From NCBI GenBank assembly GCA_021772985.1, contig JAJFKX010000052.1, positions 1 to 41,378 on the forward strand: a stretch of 41,378 nt of DNA, written 5' to 3'. The DNA is from Gammaproteobacteria bacterium (GTDB lineage Bacteria; Pseudomonadota; Gammaproteobacteria; Xanthomonadales; Wenzhouxiangellaceae). Of the stretch, positions 24,338-32,538 are shown piece by piece (the stretch's first letter is position 1; the number at the start of each line of letters is the position of its first letter). The position numbers were made by a program, and so were the translations under genes. The notes under the pieces were generated by a model. That model did no database searches and was not told where the DNA came from. It saw nothing but the letters and a program-made list of their open reading frames with translations.

Positions 24338-25187
24338 CAAATACGTTTTAACAGCTGCGATGGCAGGGTTATTGATAGCAACGGTACCTGCAGCTGCCGG
24401 CCCCAATGTAGATGAATCACGTGCCATGGACGCTGATGGCCAGATCAGTTTGGGAATGGTTGAGGGTGATTTGGAAGTGATCGGTTGGGATAGCGACAGC
24501 TTTGAACTGACTGGTGAACTGGGTAGTGACAAACATGAATTGGTGGTCACCGGCGAGCAGGATGATTGGGAAATTGAAATTCGCATGGAAAAAAACTGGG
24601 GCTGGAGCTGGAGTTCAAAAAATTCCGGTGATACAGACTTAACCTTGAAGGTACCCCATTCAGCCAGTGTCGAGCTGTCTGTAGTTAGTGCTGATATCGA
24701 TGTGGAAAACCTGGATGGTGACTATCTGGATATTGAAAGTGTCAGCGGTGATTTGAATATTGAAGTCGAATCAAGCCGGATCGAGTTGGAAAGTGTTAGC
24801 GGTGATGTAGAAATCAGAGCCAGCAACAGCAGCTTGGAACTGGAAACGGTAAGTGGTGATGTATATGCCAGCGGAATTACCAGTCACGCAGCAATTGAAT
24901 CAGTTTCCGGTGACCTGCGGGTTGATGCTGATAATCTGGAAAGCCTGTACGCCAGCAGCGTATCCGGTGACGTTACCATTGATGCCTCATTGACCAGTAA
25001 TGCCCGTGTAGAGCTGGAAACGCACAGTGGCGAAATTGATCTGCTATTGCCTGCCAATACCCGTTTCGATTTAGACAGCGATACTTTTAGCGGTGATGTT
25101 GATAATGAATTCGGCTCTGACAGCAGCAGCAATATCAGTATTGATGCAGAAACCTTCAGCGGTAACATTACCATCAAGAGGAAGTAG
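24330..25187 (+). CDS. DUF4097 beta-strand-repeat exported protein
   Basis: A 285-residue exported protein. The signal peptide (MYNKYVLTAAMAGLLIATVP to AAA) is followed by a right-handed beta-helix-like series of short repeats with the core SVSGD or TVSGD (ESVSGDLNIE, ESVSGDVEIR, ETVSGDVYAS, ASSVSGDVTI, ETFSGNITIK). This is characteristic of DUF4097, an adhesin-like beta-repeat family with unknown ligand. I chose the ATG at 24330, which has GGAGA upstream; the longer frame from 24156 lies inside the anti-sigma gene. It is the last gene of the sigma operon and may be its envelope-stress output or sensor. Confidence 0.9.
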   Translation: MYNKYVLTAAMAGLLIATVPAAAGPNVDESRAMDADGQISLGMVEGDLEVIGWDSDSFELTGELGSDKHELVVTGEQDDWEIEIRMEKNWGWSWSSKNSGDTDLTLKVPHSASVELSVVSADIDVENLDGDYLDIESVSGDLNIEVESSRIELESVSGDVEIRASNSSLELETVSGDVYASGITSHAAIESVSGDLRVDADNLESLYASSVSGDVTIDASLTSNARVELETHSGEIDLLLPANTRFDLDSDTFSGDVDNEFGSDSSSNISIDAETFSGNITIKRK

Positions 25188-25189
25188 TA

Positions 25190-26518
25190 TTACCCGGATT
25201 GTTGTTCGATGGCGCGCATCCGGCGCGCCATCAATACAAACCACAATGCGCCACTGAAGGACAACGACAATGGCAATAATAAGCAGTACCTGCCCAGTCC
25301 CGGTGCATAATTTTCCAGCCATTCGTAACACAACACGCCAACAGCCGGAGCGAACAAACCACGCACACCCGTCAGGGTAACGTGCACGCCCATATACAGG
25401 GTAGAGCTGTGGTCGCTGGAAAAATCGTTATGGCCCAGATTCCAACCCAATACGCCACCGGCATAGCCAATACCCAGAATGCTGCTGCCAACCCATAGTA
25501 ACCAGGGCCAATGCATAATGCAGGCCAAGGCAAAGCATCCGATCGCGATTACAAATCCCCAGCTCTGCCGGGCCCGATAAAAAACAATATGACGGTTATC
25601 CAGCAAGCGCGCCCAAAACGGGACAAATAGTGCCAGCAGCAACAATGGTATTGAAGAGGTCAGCAGTACCTGGGCAGTTCGGCTAAGACCGAACTGGTCA
25701 TTTAAAATAATAATCAGCGGAGCGACTACCATCAGGTTGCCGCTGCCGAAGATAAACATACCCTGCATATAGCTGCGGAATCTATGGTCTTGTTTCAACA
25801 GCCGTATAAAACGGGTTAACAATTGCGAAAGGGGTTCAGCATCGGCATCAACCAGTTCCTGTTTCAGGATCAACCCATGGTGGCGAATCCGCGCACGGCG
25901 ATAAACTGCGGCAGCGCCCAGGCCCAATATGCCGGCCAATAGCCATAAGCTGCGCGCCAGCGGTTCATTGATGTCCAGTAACCAGCCGAGCAATGCAGAA
26001 CTGAATGCAATTAACAGTGATGACAGGGTAGTCATCTGGCCGGTGATCCGTGCCCTTACATGGCGTGGAAAGTTAGCCCGCCAAACTGTTGCACGGATGG
26101 TAATGGCAGCAGACCATAACATTCGTGCCGTGATCATGGACAACGTTAAAACAACCAGACCGCTCAGCGTGCGTGGTGCAAAGCCGATACAAAAAACACA
26201 CAGACTGCTGGCCAGCATTAACCAGGAGAGTAAGTGCGCCTTGTCACGACCCCGCGCCCAGCTGGCAAAAGCGAAACTGATCAGGTTAGCGAAAGCCGGT
26301 GCTCCCGAAACGATGGCAACGGCCATATTGACCGTTGAGGCGCCGGCTACATCGGCATAAACATTTTTGACCAACACACCCAATAAACCGCCTTCCAGCG
26401 CCCCCAGAGTCACTGAAATCAAAGCCCAACTGAACATCTCTCTCGGCACCAGCGCACGTGCCATACGCGGTAATATGGTTTTCTCGATGTCTGTCTCAGA
26501 AGCAGTGGGGTTGCCCAT
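25190..26518 (-). CDS. Major facilitator superfamily transporter
   Basis: A 442-residue protein with about 12 hydrophobic segments split by a basic central loop (YRRARIRHHGLILKQELVDA). FASWARGRDKAHLL stands in the place of the MFS loop 2-3 motif, and IRATVWRANFPRHVRARITG lies between later helices. No substrate is evident. Its 3' end meets the DUF4097 gene with only two bases between the stops. The N-terminal 25 residues are polar. Confidence 0.82.
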   Translation of the reverse strand: MGNPTASETDIEKTILPRMARALVPREMFSWALISVTLGALEGGLLGVLVKNVYADVAGASTVNMAVAIVSGAPAFANLISFAFASWARGRDKAHLLSWLMLASSLCVFCIGFAPRTLSGLVVLTLSMITARMLWSAAITIRATVWRANFPRHVRARITGQMTTLSSLLIAFSSALLGWLLDINEPLARSLWLLAGILGLGAAAVYRRARIRHHGLILKQELVDADAEPLSQLLTRFIRLLKQDHRFRSYMQGMFIFGSGNLMVVAPLIIILNDQFGLSRTAQVLLTSSIPLLLLALFVPFWARLLDNRHIVFYRARQSWGFVIAIGCFALACIMHWPWLLWVGSSILGIGYAGGVLGWNLGHNDFSSDHSSTLYMGVHVTLTGVRGLFAPAVGVLCYEWLENYAPGLGRYCLLLPLSLSFSGALWFVLMARRMRAIEQQSG

Positions 26519-26575
26519 TTGTCAAGGTTAAACTATGTTGCACAGTTTGGTTAACCAATAGGTGGTTATTAATTA

Positions 26576-27109
26576 ATGACTGAAATATCAATAGCGCCGC
26601 TAGCAGCGAAAGAAGCGGTGCTGGACAGCCTGCTGGTTGACCAGCAAAGACATGCTGGCCAAGCTCAGCGTTTGCAGGAATTTATACTGAAAAACATACC
26701 GTTGGCCGAGTCGATGCAGTTGACAGTCACTAAGCTTGATGAGCAAGGTGGTTTACATTTGCGTGCACCTTTGGACAGTAATAACAACGATAAACAAAAT
26801 GGCTTTGGTGGTTCGATCAGCAGTCTGCTGATGTTGTCGGGCTGGGGTTGGTTACAATTGGCCAATGAAACCATCGGGTTCAGTCGTAATATTGTGATCC
26901 ACAAAGCCCAGATGAGCTTTGATTTACCAGTAACCCATGATTTGGTTGCCGTTTGCCCAGCGCCCCTGCAATCGAACTGGCACCGCTACTGTTCAACTTA
27001 TTACAAACGCCAACGGGCGCGATTGCCATTGCAGCCATTGTTATTGCTGCCTGATGGTAAAATTGCAGCCAGAATGCAGGCCGAGTATGTTGCTACCCAA
27101 GTGGAATAA
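26576..27109 (+). CDS. YiiD-C-terminal-like thioesterase (hot-dog fold)
   Basis: A 177-residue protein. The stretch LTVTKLDEQGGLHLRAPLDS then NNNDKQNGFGGSISSLLMLS is the signature of the thioesterase domain found at the C-terminus of YiiD, with the Asn/Asp and GFGGS region over the long helix of the hot-dog fold. Here the domain stands alone without the acetyltransferase half. It probably hydrolyses an acyl-CoA or acyl-ACP. It starts a plus-strand series with a lipoprotein gene 9 bases later and a ParA-like gene. Confidence 0.8.
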   Translation: MTEISIAPLAAKEAVLDSLLVDQQRHAGQAQRLQEFILKNIPLAESMQLTVTKLDEQGGLHLRAPLDSNNNDKQNGFGGSISSLLMLSGWGWLQLANETIGFSRNIVIHKAQMSFDLPVTHDLVAVCPAPLQSNWHRYCSTYYKRQRARLPLQPLLLLPDGKIAARMQAEYVATQVE

Positions 27110-27118
27110 AGAAACCCT

Positions 27119-27547
27119 ATGAACAAATACAATACAATCAGATACCAGTTGTTGGCATTATTCATCAGCGTTATGTTCAGCGCCTGTGGCACCCTGCCGA
27201 AGGAGCGCAAACAAGAAGAAACACTCAATTTGTTTCATCAGACCCTGCGTTTCAGCGAATACGATGGCCTTATCGGGTTTATGGACACTGAATATTTGGA
27301 AGAAAACCCGATCACACGTTTGGAAGTCAATCGGCTAAAACAATTCCAGATATCCGGTTATAAAGTCCGTAGCGTGGTGGCCAGTGAAGACGGAGAGACG
27401 CTCAATCAGGTGATTGAAGTGAGTATGTATAACCGGCGGACCGCAACCGAACGCCGGGTGATATACCATGAAAAATGGCTTTGGCATGATGATCTGGGCT
27501 CATGGCGGTTGCACTCCGGTTTGCCCAAGGTGACTCAAGCGCTATAG
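27119..27547 (+). CDS. Small outer-membrane-type lipoprotein, unknown function
   Basis: A 142-residue protein. The N-terminus ends in a lipobox (LFISVMFSAC followed by Gly), so Cys23 should be lipidated. The rest is soluble and lacks a motif I recognise; it reads like a small mixed alpha/beta domain (SEYDGLIGFMDTEYLEENP, VIYHEKWLWHDDLGSWRLHS). It lies between the thioesterase and ParA-like genes with gaps of about 10 bases on each side, so it is probably co-transcribed. Confidence 0.8.
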   Translation: MNKYNTIRYQLLALFISVMFSACGTLPKERKQEETLNLFHQTLRFSEYDGLIGFMDTEYLEENPITRLEVNRLKQFQISGYKVRSVVASEDGETLNQVIEVSMYNRRTATERRVIYHEKWLWHDDLGSWRLHSGLPKVTQAL

Positions 27548-27557
27548 CTGGACGGAT

Positions 27558-28187
27558 ATGGCCAGGCCAACAAAAATTATTGCAGTTGTTAACCCTAAAG
27601 GCGGTTGCGGGAAAACCACAATAGCCACCAGCTTGGCCGCATGGCTGGCTTATGAGCACAGTGTCGCTTTAGTGGATATGGATTTACAGCAATCTGCGAG
27701 TGACTGGCTCCAGCTGCGCATAGCGGATAACCCGCAGGTGCATCAGGCCCGGAGCAAACCATGGCCTCCAGAGGCTGCAGTTGATGTGGAGTATCTGGTC
27801 ATTGATGCACCTGCAGGTATCAATGGTCAGCAATTAACCAGATTACTGACTTTTAGTGATAAGTTTTTGGTGCCGCTGTTGCCTTCACCGATTGATATGC
27901 GTGCCGGTTGGCGGTTTCTGGACGAGTTGCTCAAGTTGCGCCGGGATCAGCGGGCAAATTGTCAAATTGGCCTGGTTGCCAACAGGGTCAAAACCTGGAC
28001 TTTGATATACCGTGAACTGACCGGGTTTATCGGTCAATTCAAAGCGCCATTTGTTACCCATCTGCGCGAATCGGTTAACTACATTCGCGCTGCTGAGGCC
28101 GGTCTGGGAGTGGCTGAACTGCCTTATTATCAATGCCAGCGGGACTGGCAGGAGTGGGAACCTTTGATTGCCTGGGTCAAAGCTTAA
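27558..28187 (+). CDS. ParA/MinD-family ATPase
   Basis: A 209-residue P-loop ATPase. The deviant Walker A box is VVNPKGGCGKTT (signature Lys14, catalytic Lys19), followed by ALVDMDLQQSASDW and the DAPAGI Walker B-like segment. The length matches small orphan ParA proteins. No ParB-like gene, parS-like repeat or replication gene is close by, so it is unlikely to be a plasmid partition system. Such orphans often position protein clusters or act in chemotaxis or transport assemblies. It ends the thioesterase-lipoprotein-ParA series. Confidence 0.88.
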   Translation: MARPTKIIAVVNPKGGCGKTTIATSLAAWLAYEHSVALVDMDLQQSASDWLQLRIADNPQVHQARSKPWPPEAAVDVEYLVIDAPAGINGQQLTRLLTFSDKFLVPLLPSPIDMRAGWRFLDELLKLRRDQRANCQIGLVANRVKTWTLIYRELTGFIGQFKAPFVTHLRESVNYIRAAEAGLGVAELPYYQCQRDWQEWEPLIAWVKA

Positions 28188-28338
28188 TACCGCTTGGTCA
28201 TTGTTTCTGTAAAATGCTTGATTGCAGACTGAATCAGCCGCATTTAAGCTATCTAATTCCGATTTTCTCTGAAATGGTTAAAACCCATGTAAGCGTAAAT
28301 CGGGGGTCAACTATTTAAGCGGTTATCCTGGAGCCAGC

Positions 28339-29247
28339 ATGAGCCTTTCTGAACAGACACGCAGCAAAATTGAGCAACAAATCGCCAGTGATCGGGTGGT
28401 TTTGTATATGAAAGGTAACCCGCAGCAACCACAATGCGGTTTTTCAGCCAAAACGATAGGTATTCTGGATGAATTGTTACCCAGCTATGCCAGTTTTGAT
28501 GTGTTGGCTGATGAAGACGTCCGCCAGGGCATTAAAGTTTACAGCGACTGGCCAACCATTCCACAGCTCTATGTCGATGGTGAGTTGATCGGCGGTTGCG
28601 ACATAATCACAGATATGTACAACAGTGGTGAGTTGCATGCTGCGCTTGGTTTGAGTGCGCCTGATCGTACCCCACCGGAAATAACCATTTCAGACCTGGC
28701 CGCTGAAAAAATCAAAGCTGGCATGCAGGAACATACAGGTCTGGCATTGCATATGAGCATTGATGCCAATTGGCAGCCGCAGTTTGGTTTACAGCCTGCT
28801 GTGGGTAATGAGATCAGCGCTTCATCCAACGGTATCACCCTGTTATTTGACCTGCAGTCAGCACAACGGGCACGTGGAGCAGTGCTTGACTGGGCTGAGG
28901 CGTTGGATGGCAGTGGTTTGGATGTGACCTTGCCGGCTGCGCCTGCGCCAGTCAAACCCATGCAGGCTGAGGAATTAAAGCAGGCCATTGAAAAGGGTAG
29001 TGCGCCATTGATCATTGATGTGCGCAGCGAGCAGGATCGGTCGATTGTTGCACCGATCACCGGAGCCATGGTGCTGGACCGAGACACCCTGGCAGAATTG
29101 CAAAACCGGCCGACAGATACGGCCATGGTATTTGTCTGTAATGTCGGCAACAGCAGCCGTGGGGCAGCGGAGCATTTTCGTAAAATGGGGTTTACCGAAG
29201 TATTTAATCTGGAAGGCGGGATGCAGGCCTGGCAGCCGCAAGGCTAA
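28339..29247 (+). CDS. Three-part fusion: CGFS glutaredoxin, degenerate IscA-like domain, rhodanese
   Basis: A 302-residue protein. Residues 1-110 are a Grx4-type monothiol glutaredoxin with PQCGFS (Cys33), SDWPTIPQLYV and GGCDI, which binds glutathione and iron-sulfur clusters. Residues about 117-205 start with ITISDLAAEKIKAGM, as in HesB/IscA proteins, but contain none of the three cluster-binding cysteines. Residues about 210-302 are a rhodanese domain with the active-site loop VCNVGNSSRG (Cys267) and the NLEGGMQAW end. The set suggests a role in iron-sulfur cluster handling or sulfur transfer. GGAG lies 9 bases before the start. It stands alone on the plus strand. Confidence 0.88.
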   Translation: MSLSEQTRSKIEQQIASDRVVLYMKGNPQQPQCGFSAKTIGILDELLPSYASFDVLADEDVRQGIKVYSDWPTIPQLYVDGELIGGCDIITDMYNSGELHAALGLSAPDRTPPEITISDLAAEKIKAGMQEHTGLALHMSIDANWQPQFGLQPAVGNEISASSNGITLLFDLQSAQRARGAVLDWAEALDGSGLDVTLPAAPAPVKPMQAEELKQAIEKGSAPLIIDVRSEQDRSIVAPITGAMVLDRDTLAELQNRPTDTAMVFVCNVGNSSRGAAEHFRKMGFTEVFNLEGGMQAWQPQG

Positions 29248-29406
29248 TACTGGCTTAAATTTAAAGGGGTACATCCGGTCCGGGTTACTGCGACGTGCGC
29301 CACAGGTGGTGGTGTGAGAGGGCAGGCTTTTGCCCGAACCCTCAGTAAACTGTGCTCACCCATTAAACCGGGATTGCCTGCAACTTAACTTATGCACGAC
29401 CCTAAA

Positions 29407-30073
29407 TTACTCTAGTTCGACGAATTGGTGTAGCCCAATATAATTAAATTCTTGGTTGTGTCGATTTCCCAAAATATCGGTATATTCGATTGTGAACTCA
29501 AACGGAAATTCCCCAATGATACCGCCCGATTCACATCTAAGGTCAAAAAATATGTTCTCTGATCCTTCTATCTTTGGCACTATAAGCGGGCTTACAAATT
29601 GAACATCTGTATTATGAGTTTTAGCTTTTACTTCGTATCCAGTCATGCCAATGTTAGTGATTCCCGTTCTAATTAATTTGTCGTCATCACCCGGTGTGCC
29701 GCCACCACCAGATTTGAATATTGGTCTTGCAGCGAATTCATCCGTTTTTTTGGTTTGCTCATACTGAATTCGATTTTGATCATTCATCTCACGTGTAGCA
29801 GTCACCTGCTGCTTGTGTTGCTCAACAGCTTGATGTAGTTCAATGGCTTGCTGCTGTAGTGCTTTGTTACTGTGTTTTAAGCTTTTCGTTTTGTTGGAAA
29901 TAACCAATTATCAGCCAAAAAAAGGCCAGTGATGATATGGTGTCGGCTACAAAATCACTCAATTCAACCGGCTTCATTATCGACATGTCAGACCAGTTGA
30001 TCCATATGTAATACACAAGCAGCACCAAATAGATCAGTGTCCCCGCTAAGCCCTATAATGTCCTTTTATTCAT
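29407..30073 (-). pseudogene. Decayed two-TM coiled-coil membrane protein gene (amber codon and frameshift)
   Basis: From the ATG at 30073 the frame reads MNKRTL, then TAG at 30055-30053 (probably a former TGG), then GLAGTLIYLVLLVYYIWINW, a membrane segment, and SSLAFFWLIIGYFQQNEKLK, a second one. At an A4 run (29875-29878) one surplus base puts the rest out of frame. The second frame continues HSNKALQQQAIELHQAVEQH as coiled coil, then a beta-rich C-terminal domain ending GLHQFVELE. Joining the parts gives about 220 residues. The only long open part (29907-29407) has a TTG directly after a stop codon, so it is unlikely to be a true gene start. Family unknown. Confidence 0.7.
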
Positions 30074-30127
30074 TATCTAAACATTTCCCTTACTTTCATA
30101 CGCTAATTGAATCATTGTACATATCCA

Positions 30128-30160
30128 GGTAGTGGGTCAACTTCAAATTGACCCACTACC
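30128..30160. repeat. Perfect 13-bp inverted repeat with 7-base loop
   Basis: GGTAGTGGGTCAA (30128-30140) pairs perfectly with TTGACCCACTACC (30148-30160). It lies 10 bases past the exonuclease III stop and may end or protect that transcript, although no T-run follows on the minus strand. It could also be an intergenic repeat of unknown type. Confidence 0.6.
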
Positions 30161-30170
30161 AATATACGAG

Positions 30171-30956
30171 CTAGAGAGAAAAGCTGGCAACCACCGGTGC
30201 ATGATCGGAAGGTCGTTCCCAGCGGCGCGGTTCTTTGTCGACGATACTGCTGACACATTTTGGAGCCAGTGCAGCCGAGGCCAGTACCAGATCAATTCTC
30301 AAACCCATATTTCGGCGGAATGCGGCCTGTCGATAATCCCACCAGCTATAGGTTTCCGGTTCCTGTTCAAATTGACGAAAGGTATCAATGTACCCCATGT
30401 CCAGCAGCCGCTGTAATGCAGAGCGTTCCGCTGCAGAGCATAAAATCTGATCCCGCCAGGCATCCGGGTCATGGATATCTGCATCAGCCGGGGCAATATT
30501 GAAATCGCCCATAATCACCAGGTGTTCGTACTGTTTTGTTTCGTCTTCAATCCAATTGCTGACCCGGTTAAGCCAATCCAGCTTGTAGTCGTACTTTTCA
30601 TCGCCAACCGCTTTGCCGTTGACCACATATAAATTGATGACCCTGACGCCATTTACCGTGCCGGCAATAATGCGACGATGTTCATCGCTAACATCCGGAG
30701 GGTCGGTGATAATCTCTTCGGCCGGTGTTTTACTTAACAAAGCCACACCGTTATAAGTCGGTTGCCCGCTGAAAGCGACCTGATAACCGGCCTGGTGTAT
30801 TGCTTCTTCAGGGAATTTTTCATCGGTCATCTTGGTTTCCTGCAAACCCAAAACATCGACCGGGTTGGTTTCCAGCCATTGCAGTACATGCGGTAAGCGT
30901 ACGTTTAAGGAATTAACATTCCAGCTGGTTACAGTGAATGGATTGTTATGGCTCAT
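30171..30956 (-). CDS. xthA: Exodeoxyribonuclease III
   Basis: A 261-residue member of the exonuclease/endonuclease/phosphatase superfamily. It shows TSWNVNSLNVRLP (Asn14), LGLQETKM (Glu40), IMGDFNIAPADAD and the C-terminal RPSDHAPVVASF with the Asp-His pair. It acts as an AP endonuclease and 3'-phosphatase/exonuclease in base excision repair. The start ATG overlaps the stop of the SET-domain gene by 4 bases (ATGA), so the two form an operon. Confidence 0.93.
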   Translation of the reverse strand: MSHNNPFTVTSWNVNSLNVRLPHVLQWLETNPVDVLGLQETKMTDEKFPEEAIHQAGYQVAFSGQPTYNGVALLSKTPAEEIITDPPDVSDEHRRIIAGTVNGVRVINLYVVNGKAVGDEKYDYKLDWLNRVSNWIEDETKQYEHLVIMGDFNIAPADADIHDPDAWRDQILCSAAERSALQRLLDMGYIDTFRQFEQEPETYSWWDYRQAAFRRNMGLRIDLVLASAALAPKCVSSIVDKEPRRWERPSDHAPVVASFSL

Positions 30957-31300
30957 TCAGATTCTTCCCATTTGTAATCAAAGGTGATTTCTTCATCTTT
31001 AATGATATTGCGCAGCGCATATAAATCGGCATCCCAGAAGTCGGCGTTGGGGTTGCCAGAATGATTGAGAAAACGCATTTCGTTGCTACCGTCTATGCCG
31101 TCCCATTGATCAAGTTCTTCATCCAGCAACCACAGCACATGCATACCATCCGCATTGGTGGGCTTGCCCTCATAAGTGCCGATGTAGTCCCCTTCTTTTA
31201 TGTTATCGCGTGCAAACAGGCCGCGTCCATGAATCGGTGAAGTGCTTACGTATGCCGTTGGGTTGTTATTGTACTTGGTCGCTTTGCTGCTCGTTTTCAT
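30953..31300 (-). CDS. Bacterial SET-domain protein
   Basis: A protein of about 115 residues that is almost only a SET domain: VSTSPIHGRGLFARDNIKEG, YIGTYEGKP, then MRFLNHSGNPNADFW with the NHS cofactor motif, and EEITFDYKW with the catalytic Tyr. Such proteins bind S-adenosylmethionine and may methylate lysines; no target is known here. I chose the ATG at 31300, since the longer frame (from 31375) runs through the divergent promoter region. It is coupled to the exonuclease III gene by a 4-base overlap. Confidence 0.85.
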   Translation of the reverse strand: MKTSSKATKYNNNPTAYVSTSPIHGRGLFARDNIKEGDYIGTYEGKPTNADGMHVLWLLDEELDQWDGIDGSNEMRFLNHSGNPNADFWDADLYALRNIIKDEEITFDYKWEESE

Positions 31301-31367
31301 ATTACGGGACCTGGACAATTGGATTAAAAGCGTTATCTTAGCGGCATTGCCGCTGAGTGAAAAATCA

Positions 31368-31838
31368 ATGTACAAAACACCCGATGATATTCAGTTGCGG
31401 TTAGTGTCGTTCGAGCAACTGCCAAGTCAGCAGTTGTACGCCTTATTACAATTGCGCTCAGCGGTATTTGTGCTTGAGCAGCAGTGCATTTATCAGGACC
31501 TGGATGGCCTGGATCAGGCTGCTATGCATCTAATGGTGAGTGATGCCACGCCCGCATTGGTCGCCTACGCGCGCATCCTGCCGCCAGCAGTGGTATTTCC
31601 GGAAGCTGCCATTGGCAGGGTTCTGACCAGTGAACAATGGCGTGGGAAAGGGTATGGCCGATGGCTGATTGATCAGAGCATCAAATGTACCCAACAACTG
31701 TATCCGGGAACTGATATCCGAATTGGAGCACAGGCACATCTGCAATCTTTATATCAGGCTTGTGGATTTACTGCAGTAGGGAATCCTTACGATGAGGACG
31801 GAATCCTGCATGTGGAAATGTTGCTGCAGGCTCAATAG
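31368..31838 (+). CDS. elaA: ElaA-like GNAT acetyltransferase
   Basis: A 156-residue protein. LRSAVFVLEQQCIYQDLDGL is the ElaA signature, AAIGRVLTSEQWRGKGYGRW holds the acetyl-CoA-binding loop (RGKGYG), and LYQACGFTAVGNPYDEDGIL closes the GNAT fold. Substrate unknown. I chose the ATG at 31368; the longer frame from 31242 lies over the divergent SET gene and gives a spurious hydrophobic leader. Confidence 0.87.
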   Translation: MYKTPDDIQLRLVSFEQLPSQQLYALLQLRSAVFVLEQQCIYQDLDGLDQAAMHLMVSDATPALVAYARILPPAVVFPEAAIGRVLTSEQWRGKGYGRWLIDQSIKCTQQLYPGTDIRIGAQAHLQSLYQACGFTAVGNPYDEDGILHVEMLLQAQ

Positions 31839-31842
31839 CTTT

Positions 31843-31871
31843 TTCCTCCCCCACAGTTGGGAGAGGAAGAT
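31843..31871. terminator. Hairpin between convergent genes
   Basis: TTCCTC and CCC upstream pair with GGG and GAGGAA around a short loop (CACAGTT), with one mismatch, between the stops of elaA and the YkvA-type gene. No long T-run is present, so this is a weak terminator call. Confidence 0.4.
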
Positions 31872-31885
31872 GTTATTGGTTTGTG

Positions 31886-32470
31886 TTACTTAAATAACGA
31901 GAACCCTGATACAGAAGATCCGGAACTGCGCGAGCTGCTACGCGAACCACGGTTGCGACGGCGACGGCGCATTCTTGAATGCAGTTCTTTACGGCGTCCA
32001 TTCATCCATTCCGTTTTGTCCATGGCATCCACCTGCTCACCACGGCGGGTGGCTTCCGCATCCCGGAATACACAAAAGTCGTGATAGGCCTCCATTTCAT
32101 GCTTGAGCTGACGGCAGATCAGTTCAATCATGATGGCATCATCCAGATAGCCAAGGCCAGGAATATTGTCCGGAATCAAGTCTTCAGGATCAGCGAAATA
32201 CGCCAGAGCACTCAGTACCCGGCCACGTTCCGGTTGTTCCAAATCCCAGCCCTGATCTTCCAGCATCGCGATCAAAGTACCGAGTTTGGCTATGCGCTCA
32301 CTGATAAAATCAGGAGCCTTGGTGTTATCGACCTCTTTCAGTACACTTTTTGCCTGTGACAAAATGACGTCAGGTGACAACGACTTCATTGCACCGCTGG
32401 CCTTGGTCATTGCTTGTTTGAAGTGTGTCAGATCAGATTCTGACAGGTCAAAGGTTATTCTCATGCTCAT
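31886..32470 (-). CDS. YkvA/DUF1232 family protein
   Basis: A 194-residue protein. The core ALAYFADPEDLIPDNIPGLG YLDDA-type motif is the DUF1232 hallmark, a short helical segment of unknown function found in many small membrane-linked proteins. The N-terminal half is helical and charged. The last 40 residues are basic and low-complexity (RMRRRRRNRGSRSSSRSSGS), likely disordered and able to bind nucleic acid or membrane. Unlike most relatives it lacks clear hydrophobic segments. Confidence 0.82.
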   Translation of the reverse strand: MSMRITFDLSESDLTHFKQAMTKASGAMKSLSPDVILSQAKSVLKEVDNTKAPDFISERIAKLGTLIAMLEDQGWDLEQPERGRVLSALAYFADPEDLIPDNIPGLGYLDDAIMIELICRQLKHEMEAYHDFCVFRDAEATRRGEQVDAMDKTEWMNGRRKELHSRMRRRRRNRGSRSSSRSSGSSVSGFSLFK

Positions 32471-32538
32471 GATGATTATCCGTGGTTAATATTGACTACG
32501 TTAGCGGCACGCTTTGGAGTCGTCAAATGCGACTCGTT

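Noticed and set aside
27558-28187. ParA gene as a sign of a plasmid or integrated partition system
   Set aside because: There is no ParB gene, no iterated centromere-like repeats and no replication gene nearby; surrounding genes look chromosomal.
31242-31367. Hydrophobic N-terminal extension of the ElaA-like protein
   Set aside because: The stretch is antisense to the SET gene and to its promoter region; ElaA proteins start where the ATG at 31368 lies.
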